A stretch of 25,068 nt of DNA from CAZEHJ01 sp964512485 (lineage in GTDB: Bacteria > Bacteroidota > Rhodothermia > Rhodothermales > UBA10348), in NCBI GenBank assembly GCA_964512485.1, contig CAZEHJ010000057.1, positions 1-25,068 on the forward strand. The letters are read 5' to 3'. The notes under the pieces are model-generated. The model did not search any database. It had not been told where the DNA came from and saw only the letters and a program-made list of their open reading frames with translations. Both the position numbers and the translations under genes were made by a program. Shown here piece after piece: positions 7,318-14,093 of the stretch (positions are counted from its first letter, which is position 1; each line of letters opens with the position of its first letter).

Positions 7318-8043
7318 GTGACGGGCCTAAGAGCTGGAATCCACCCGGACCACATCAAGTCGACCTCGATCGACCTGATCATGAACGACGACGGGACGAC
7401 GCAGACCTTCATGGCCTGGGCGATGACGGGCCAGCCTCTCCATATTGTGAACGTGGACATCGCGCTGGTCTGCCTCAAGCGCGAGGCGGTCGAGACCTCG
7501 GAGGCCGCGCTCAAGAAGCAGATCCAGGAGGTCGACACGAACGCGCTCGCCAACCAGCGAGGGGTCACGCCTGTAAATGTCTCACTATTCACAGGCAAGG
7601 CCTGGCTCTCGGGCGACGAAGACCGGGGCGGCTTCTACCCGCACGACAACACCGCGATCAACCGCGAGTACATCTGCACCGCCGGACTCACCGCGCAGGC
7701 CCCCTCTTGGAAGAGTGGCCCCGAACTGTTCGGGCGCTTCTGCGACGGCGGGCTGTTCGCCGAGATCAACTGCCCCAGCAGCCAGTACGGCGCTCGGGTC
7801 GTCGTGAACTACATCGACCGTCTGGCCTTCTCGCCCGCCTACGCCGACGCGCCCAGCGTGCTTCAGCACTATTGGGACTGTGCCCACACTGAGGACGGAG
7901 AGGAGTTCCTCTCGGGCTTCTACGGCGGAACCGACTCGGACCCGGTTGGCGGATCGTCCGAGAGTACGCACGGGTCCTCCGGCGGCGGGAACATCTTTGA
8001 TCAGGGCAGCAGCCTTCCCAGCACCACCGCATCTGTCCTGTAG
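7318..8043 (+). CDS. Unrecognised structural protein, start uncertain
   Basis: A 241-residue frame from a GTG at 7318, which lacks any Shine-Dalgarno site. I do not recognise the family. The body (residues about 10-190) mixes short beta strands and helices, including FMAWAMTGQPLHIVNVDIALVC near the start and a YGARVVVNYIDRLAF strand region near 160-180. The C-terminal 45 residues are a Gly/Ser/Asp-rich tail. It lies between the adaptor and nozzle genes, so a head-tail connector or minor tail role is likely. The better-placed upstream ATG at 7270 is in frame but followed by TGA. The gene may therefore really start at 7270 with a disrupted or recoded third codon; with GTG 7318 about 16 residues would be lost. 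Its stop touches the next ATG directly. Confidence 0.5.
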   Translation: MTGLRAGIHPDHIKSTSIDLIMNDDGTTQTFMAWAMTGQPLHIVNVDIALVCLKREAVETSEAALKKQIQEVDTNALANQRGVTPVNVSLFTGKAWLSGDEDRGGFYPHDNTAINREYICTAGLTAQAPSWKSGPELFGRFCDGGLFAEINCPSSQYGARVVVNYIDRLAFSPAYADAPSVLQHYWDCAHTEDGEEFLSGFYGGTDSDPVGGSSESTHGSSGGGNIFDQGSSLPSTTASVL

Positions 8044-11000
8044 ATGTCCACCGTCCGAATAGACCACCTCCCGATGGACCGCCAATCGGCGGGGTACGGG
8101 CGTAGGAACCCTTCGACGTCAGCCTCGCTGGTCTCGCCGGGCGGACTCCATTCGGTGTTCGAGGCTCGGGACGTCGACCCTTCCTCTGCTCAGCTCCAGC
8201 GCCGGACAGGCTCCCGGCGCTCCCAGTCGGCGGCCCCGAACCTTCTGGGTGTTGCCGCCGACATTGACCTTGGCGCGGTCGCAATCGACTACGACTTCAG
8301 CGGCGACATCTCTTCGGACTGGACGGTCTTTGCGACGGTCCGCTGCCCTGCCAACTCGGAGATCGCGGCCTCACCGCTGTTCAAGTTCTCTGGGATGGAG
8401 GCGTACGTCTACTTCGAGAGTACCACGACGAACGTAGTCAGTCTGCGGATCTACGACACCGCGACCGGGGCGCTCCAGGTGAACGCCGCGATGGGTGACC
8501 TCGACTCGAACACCGACTACCGGATCATGGTTCGTCGGGCGACCGCGACGCTTGCTGCCGTGGCCTGGGCGGTCCCGGCTGACGGCGGCTCTGCGACAAT
8601 CGGGGCAGAAACGACGGCGACCCCGACCTTCACGGCGGTCACTGACCTCGAACTGATCGGCTCGAAGCTGACCTCGGGCGCACTCTCCGGGATCGCGGCC
8701 TACGATCGGGTGGTCACGACGAACTTCCTGCTCTACGAGAACTCCGACTTCGACAAGGACACTGAGTTCGAGACCTTCGCGGCGGACATTTCGCCGTCGA
8801 CGACTGAGAGTTACGCGGGCGGAACCGCGACCCTTGCTTGGCACGACGCGCTCAGCGCGGGCGGGACCGTCCTCTCATACACGAACGCGGCCTCGACGAC
8901 GATCTATAGCTACCTGACCCCGACGCTCCCATCGGTTGCGACGACCGACTGGATTCACTTCGGCGGAAAGGGGGTCATCGAGGTCCCGTTCTACTCCGAC
9001 TTCGACGAATACTACTGGACCGCAAGCAAGGGCACGGCCCGACTCTCTTGGCTGTTCCAGATCGAGCTGACGCTTCCCGCGATCCTCTCGGACTCGACGA
9101 TCTTCGAGTTCCAGGACATCCTACGCCTGAATCTGACCGCCTCGACCGGGTTCCTTGATTTGGTCTTTGCTGACGGGGTAACGCTCGCAGGAACCGACGC
9201 GCTCACCGCCGGAACAACCTACTGGGTGTTCGTTGGCCGCGACGCGACGACTACCTACCTGACCATCCAAACTTCGGCGGGAGTAGCGGTTGGTGCCGAT
9301 ACCGGGACAGCGGGCAACCCGGCGATCTTCAACTACGACAAGCAGCTCGGGTTCGTCATTGGCGACACCGCTGACCAGCAGAACTCTCAGCCGTTCGGCG
9401 GGCAGATCAAGCGGTTCGCGTTCACGAACAGCGCGACGATCAAGTGGCACCCTCTGAAGGATGCTGTTCTCTACTACGACGCCAACTCGGTCTTCGGCGA
9501 TCAGATCCTTGACCGGGGCAACCGCGCCCTCAACTCGTTCTCGGGTGTCCGCGTTGCCTCTGCCCCTCCGATCTACCTGGAGGGCGGGTTCAAGGGGGGC
9601 ACCTACGTCGCGGCGGTCGGCGGGTACACCCTCGCGGTCAGTACCCCGGACTCGACGTACACGGGCGAGCTGAGCAAGGCGCTGACGAAGGACGCGACCG
9701 TCCAGCGTCGCGGCAGCAAGGCGTTCCTGAACTCGAACGGGGTCAACTATGTCCTCGACGACATCGACCTGACCTATCGCCCGCTTGGAATCCCCCGGCC
9801 CGCGACGAAGGTCTCGTGTACGCCTCAAGGGGTTGGCGTTCTCGACGGCTTCGTCCGCTACGCCTACCGCTGGATCACAAAGGATGGAACGGTCGGCCCT
9901 GCCTTCAGCCTTGATCCGGTCGACGCCCGTGGAGGGGTCAACGTCTTCCTCGGCGCGGTCTCCTTTGGCCCTCCAGGCGAAACCCCCTGGGGGATCTCGT
10001 TCGGGGAGTGTGAGCTTGCGTCTGCCCCTGTTGCCCCGGCTGCGGGCGATATCGAGACCTTCCTGTTCAAGGACAAGGACAACGACACCGGAACCCCACT
10101 ACTGGGTGACCGCGAAATCAAGAACCCCGGCCTGACGCTCGAGGTCGCCGCAAGGATTCCTGACGCCACCGAGGTTGAAGAGACTGTGTTCAGTCAGGGG
10201 GTTACCGCTCCGACTGGCGTAGCCAACTGGGGCGCGGTCAACACGAACCTGCGCTTCCCCTGGATCGGCGGCTCGAACCAGGAGTGTACCTTCCAGTTCT
10301 GCTTCCGCTTCTCGTCAAACGACTCGTACCAGACACTCTTCGCGGTCGGCCCCTCTTGGCAGCGGTACGCCTCGGGCAAGTTTTCGCTGCACCACCTAGT
10401 CGTCTCGATCCAGCCCTACAGCGCGGGAAGCAACGGTTCAGCGAACCAGGGCACGCACAGCATTGTGGTCTGCCGGGACAGGACTGGAGGAGATAACAAC
10501 GACGACCTCAAACATTATTCCTGGGACTACACTTTCCAGGACGGGCGAGACTACTGTGTGCTAGTGAGGCGGACGGGAACTGCATACGGTGAGGCAGCAG
10601 GAAGCCGTCTGAGCGTCTCGATCTACGATGCCGACGCCGCTGCTGGAACTGAGTGGCAACAGTGGCCTCTCAGCTCGACCGACTCAGAGAAGTTCCTCAA
10701 AGGCTTTTGGCCCTCGAACTACAAAGGCAACGCGGCTGACGAGTTGATGTGGGGCACGGGCCGCCGCCAGAACACGAAGATGGATGTGAAGACCCGTAAG
10801 CGTTCCGCCGCCGGGTCCAACGTCTTCAACTACGATCACGTTGGAGCAATTGCAGGCAACGGGACATCCGACACTGTTCTTTACCACGGCAGAGCTTGGC
10901 AGCAGGACCACGATCTACAGGTCATCGCGTCCCGAGGGCTTGAGCGTTACGGCGCTCGGAGTGGCCCGCTTGCCAAGGGTCTAGAGGCGGACATCGCGTT

Positions 11001-13380
11001 CTGCCCCGATTCGAGCGTTTCCCAGATCGACGGCGGGTGGGACGAGCAGGCCCAGCTCAGAGGCTATTTCTGGAAGGAGGGTGGAGGCAAGGTGAACGGC
11101 CTCACAACCATCCTAGAGAACGTGACGTACAGCCCGATCCTGACGTATGGCTGGGATATGCGGCTGGTCGACGGGGTAGGTTGGTCGGCGGCGACGCTGG
11201 ACGATGTTCCCCTCTGGGCCGCGTGGACGAGCAGGAACAATGGCTCTATTGTGATCGGGGTTGGCGACGACCCCTCGGTCGAGGTCGCAACCCGGAAGTG
11301 GCACGCTGGAAGCGGGGTCACCCTTTTCAGCGACCTGGGCGGGGCGATCGACTTCAAGAGCTTTACTTGGATCACGCTCTACATTCACCACATCACACGG
11401 ACCGGGGCTACCTCTGTCCTGGATGTCTGGCTTGAGCGGGTCTTCCTTGATGGGATTTCAGGTCCCTGGGGCGACGTCTACGCGGCTGACCTGAACGGGG
11501 TTGGCATTGTGGACAACACCGCTGGATCGAACGCCGACGGCCTCTACATGGTTGGCGGGTTCCCTCCGATTGCACAGCAGTACGACGTCGAGATTGCGGA
11601 GGTCCGGCTCTGGGACGGCGAACGGTACACTTCAGCTGCCGGAGAGGGCGACGGCGACGAACTGTTCGGCCCCTACATGTCCACCCGTGTCCCTCCGAAC
11701 CTCTGGGACAAGCTGTGGCACTACGGCAGGTTTATGAAGGATGACGTCGACGACCCCGATTCGCAGTCGACGATGGATCAGGTCGGAACGATGTCCCGGA
11801 CCGGCGAGAACCCGCAGCTTTCGACTGACGCGGTTCCCATCCAGCGCACGGCTGAGGTTGTGGACGAGACGCCTGGAACCGGCACGAACTACTACGTCCC
11901 CTTCCCTGAGCCTCCGCTCGCTGGAATCCGGGGCATCGAGATTTTCCGTACCCAGGTCATCCCGGTCACGGACAACTTCCCGAACGGCAACCCGAACCCG
12001 AACGCGGTCTCTGACGCTTGGCGCGCCTGCCGCGACGCGCCGCTCTACTACCTGACGGAGATCCCTCGGGGAACCAACAGCTACACCGACTTCGCCGACG
12101 ACACGGCCCTCGGAACCCAGCTCGACCAGCTAACGGGCCTTGTCCCCCGCAACCCGAAAGGGATCTTCGAGTGGGAGGGTCACCTTGGCGTGTTCGTTGA
12201 GGACGAGCCCCGCATCCACTTCTCGGAGTCGCCCTCCTCTTGGGAGAGCTTCCCCCTAGACATGGTGTACGACCTCCCGGTCAAGGAGCAGGGCACGGTC
12301 CAGGCCGCCGCCGAGATTGGCAGCCGCGACGCCCGTCAGTCCCGTGTTCTTGTCCTTGGAGAGTCGTGGGGAGTGTTCCTCGATGGCACCCCGACCAGCC
12401 CGCAGGCGAACACCCTGGGCGGAGGGGTCGGCGCATCCTCGGCCCGCTGTCTGGTCGTTGAGAAGGGCATCGCCTACGCCTACAACGGGACGCTCTGGGC
12501 GATTACCGGCGACGGGCAGGCTAAGGACATCGGCCTCCCGGTCCTCGATCTGCTCCCGGCGACGTCGAACGCCCGCCTCTCAGTCTCGTCTGCGCTCAGT
12601 TCGCTCTTTGTGATCGACGAGTCGACTGGCCTTGCTCTCCGCTACTACTTCCCCCGCCAGCGATGGTACGTCGAGGATCGTTATGCGCTTTCTGTCACGG
12701 ACAAGGACGGCTCTGACTACTGGGTTCACGTTTCTGGTTTTCCTTCTCTCGGGACTGCCGGGGTATATCAGGACGACGTGGACTCAGGCACGCCTAGCAC
12801 AGCCGTCAGCGTCACGAGTTACACAGGATCAACGGCCACCCTGGGGAGTGTGACCGGGATTTCGGTTGGACAGCGGATCACCCTCGTCGGTGACCGCGAC
12901 GACGGCAGCTCGACCCCGAACGCTCACCACCGTCAGACGCTCGAGGTGGCCTCGATCAGTGGCCTCGTTGTGACCTTCACCGCTGCGGTGACTGTGCCCG
13001 CCTCGTTCACCGACCTGGGCGGGACCTCCCGGACCCTGGCCTACAACGCATACATCGGGGTTGGCTACTGGGGGACGATGCTGGACACGGGGCAGTTCGA
13101 CCTTCGCGGCACGCTGAACCATGTCCGGCTCGGGATCACCGACGGCTCTGATTGGTGGGCCGCCTCCGACGCCAGCGACTACGCGGTTGACCCGACCGAT
13201 CGGTCGCGGCTGGACAATGTTGAGTCGACCCCTGCGCTGATCGGCGCTACCTCGGCCCTGTTCTCGCTATCCAACGCCCAACGGCTCGGGCGGTTCGTCG
13301 TCTGGACCCCTGCCGCCGACCTCTCTGCGCTCTCTGAGGCAGAACTCACGATTACCCCTGATCCGGGGAGGAATCCCTAA
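8044..13380 (+). CDS. Giant tail nozzle-like protein with lectin-like modules
   Basis: At 1778 residues this is about twice the usual size of a T7 gp12-type nozzle (tubular protein B), the propeller tube at the tail tip. Nozzle-like parts are YVAAVGGYTLAV (about 521-532), FVRYAYRWITKDGTVGP (603-619), IRGIEIFRT (1295-1303) with a DFADDTALG turn, and the propeller core from 1375 to the end (HLGVFVEDEPRIHFSESP, then VLVLGESWGVFLDG). Around these are four candidate LamG/concanavalin-like jelly-roll modules, each with a central strand of the Y-x-V-x-V-R-R type: about 73-235 (strand at 159), 305-480 (392), 700-955 (836) and 980-1200 (1109). The modules could bind host surface sugars. The ATG follows the previous stop without a gap. 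A tail-fibre-like structural protein is the alternative. Confidence 0.72.
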   Translation: MSTVRIDHLPMDRQSAGYGRRNPSTSASLVSPGGLHSVFEARDVDPSSAQLQRRTGSRRSQSAAPNLLGVAADIDLGAVAIDYDFSGDISSDWTVFATVRCPANSEIAASPLFKFSGMEAYVYFESTTTNVVSLRIYDTATGALQVNAAMGDLDSNTDYRIMVRRATATLAAVAWAVPADGGSATIGAETTATPTFTAVTDLELIGSKLTSGALSGIAAYDRVVTTNFLLYENSDFDKDTEFETFAADISPSTTESYAGGTATLAWHDALSAGGTVLSYTNAASTTIYSYLTPTLPSVATTDWIHFGGKGVIEVPFYSDFDEYYWTASKGTARLSWLFQIELTLPAILSDSTIFEFQDILRLNLTASTGFLDLVFADGVTLAGTDALTAGTTYWVFVGRDATTTYLTIQTSAGVAVGADTGTAGNPAIFNYDKQLGFVIGDTADQQNSQPFGGQIKRFAFTNSATIKWHPLKDAVLYYDANSVFGDQILDRGNRALNSFSGVRVASAPPIYLEGGFKGGTYVAAVGGYTLAVSTPDSTYTGELSKALTKDATVQRRGSKAFLNSNGVNYVLDDIDLTYRPLGIPRPATKVSCTPQGVGVLDGFVRYAYRWITKDGTVGPAFSLDPVDARGGVNVFLGAVSFGPPGETPWGISFGECELASAPVAPAAGDIETFLFKDKDNDTGTPLLGDREIKNPGLTLEVAARIPDATEVEETVFSQGVTAPTGVANWGAVNTNLRFPWIGGSNQECTFQFCFRFSSNDSYQTLFAVGPSWQRYASGKFSLHHLVVSIQPYSAGSNGSANQGTHSIVVCRDRTGGDNNDDLKHYSWDYTFQDGRDYCVLVRRTGTAYGEAAGSRLSVSIYDADAAAGTEWQQWPLSSTDSEKFLKGFWPSNYKGNAADELMWGTGRRQNTKMDVKTRKRSAAGSNVFNYDHVGAIAGNGTSDTVLYHGRAWQQDHDLQVIASRGLERYGARSGPLAKGLEADIAFCPDSSVSQIDGGWDEQAQLRGYFWKEGGGKVNGLTTILENVTYSPILTYGWDMRLVDGVGWSAATLDDVPLWAAWTSRNNGSIVIGVGDDPSVEVATRKWHAGSGVTLFSDLGGAIDFKSFTWITLYIHHITRTGATSVLDVWLERVFLDGISGPWGDVYAADLNGVGIVDNTAGSNADGLYMVGGFPPIAQQYDVEIAEVRLWDGERYTSAAGEGDGDELFGPYMSTRVPPNLWDKLWHYGRFMKDDVDDPDSQSTMDQVGTMSRTGENPQLSTDAVPIQRTAEVVDETPGTGTNYYVPFPEPPLAGIRGIEIFRTQVIPVTDNFPNGNPNPNAVSDAWRACRDAPLYYLTEIPRGTNSYTDFADDTALGTQLDQLTGLVPRNPKGIFEWEGHLGVFVEDEPRIHFSESPSSWESFPLDMVYDLPVKEQGTVQAAAEIGSRDARQSRVLVLGESWGVFLDGTPTSPQANTLGGGVGASSARCLVVEKGIAYAYNGTLWAITGDGQAKDIGLPVLDLLPATSNARLSVSSALSSLFVIDESTGLALRYYFPRQRWYVEDRYALSVTDKDGSDYWVHVSGFPSLGTAGVYQDDVDSGTPSTAVSVTSYTGSTATLGSVTGISVGQRITLVGDRDDGSSTPNAHHRQTLEVASISGLVVTFTAAVTVPASFTDLGGTSRTLAYNAYIGVGYWGTMLDTGQFDLRGTLNHVRLGITDGSDWWAASDASDYAVDPTDRSRLDNVESTPALIGATSALFSLSNAQRLGRFVVWTPAADLSALSEAELTITPDPGRNP
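13367..13372 (+). promoter_or_regulatory. Ribosome binding site of 237-residue gene
   Basis: GGAGGA ends seven bases before the ATG at 13380 and lies inside the end of the nozzle gene. It supports independent as well as coupled initiation. Confidence 0.75.
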
Positions 13381-14093
13381 TGGTCCTATTTGAAGCCATC
13401 GCAGCTGCGTCTGGCCTTTACAGTGCCTTCAGCAGCTCCAGCTCAGCAAAGCGGACCGCCGCTGCGGCTGAGGCCGACGCGATGCGTCTCCGTCAGGCCG
13501 CTCAGCAGCGTGCGAAGGAGACCGGCGCTGCGCTCGGCTCTGAGATAGACACGCTCCGCTCCCTGCGCTCGGCGGACTCCCCTGTCTACCAGCAGTCTGC
13601 TCAGATCGCATTCCTTCAGGCCCGGAAGGGCTCTGAGCGGATCGCCCGCAACCGGGCCTTTGGCCAGATGGACCAGCAGGTCAGGGACGCGGTATTTGGC
13701 GGACAGTTTGAGCAGTACATTGGCCGCGAGTCCCAGAAGATTCAGCGGTACGTCGAGCTGACCGAGAAGATTCATGGGATGGCCGCTGAGCAGCAGCGGC
13801 AGGTCAATCAGATTCGCTCTCAGGGCGACGCGGCCTACGCGGCTGGGATCACCCAGGCCCGTGAGATGGAGCTGGCGGCTGGCGACCCCTTCGCTAAGGC
13901 GCTCGGCGCGGTTGCTCAGGGGCTAAGTCTGACCGCCGGGAAGGAGGCCGACGCCCAGGCGCTAGAGGACCAGCGGGTTGCCGACCGCAAAGAGTTCTTT
14001 GCTCAGGAGGTCGCAAAGGGCAATATTACGGGGGAGGAGGCGGCCCGACGCCTCGCTGACCTTGAGAAATCCCTCTTCGGAGAAGACTCCTAA
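13380..14093 (+). CDS. Probable internal virion protein, gp14-like
   Basis: A 237-residue protein whose order and character match the T7 gp14 position: after the nozzle and before two much larger proteins. Residues 3-23 are a short hydrophobic segment ending in a run of five serines (18-22). The rest is almost entirely helical and coiled-coil-like, rich in Ala, Gln, Glu and Arg, with a second apolar patch near 170-190. In T7-like phages such a protein is ejected into the host envelope and forms the outer-membrane part of the DNA conduit. It has no cysteine. It overlaps the nozzle stop by one base (TAATG) and the next start by one base. The family assignment is from context and composition. 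Confidence 0.6.
   Translation: MVLFEAIAAASGLYSAFSSSSSAKRTAAAAEADAMRLRQAAQQRAKETGAALGSEIDTLRSLRSADSPVYQQSAQIAFLQARKGSERIARNRAFGQMDQQVRDAVFGGQFEQYIGRESQKIQRYVELTEKIHGMAAEQQRQVNQIRSQGDAAYAAGITQAREMELAAGDPFAKALGAVAQGLSLTAGKEADAQALEDQRVADRKEFFAQEVAKGNITGEEAARRLADLEKSLFGEDS

Noticed and set aside
7276..7320. Selenocysteine insertion (SECIS) hairpin after the TGA
   Set aside because: I could not fold a convincing stem with a suitable apical loop from the following 40 bases, so selenocysteine stays only a remote option.
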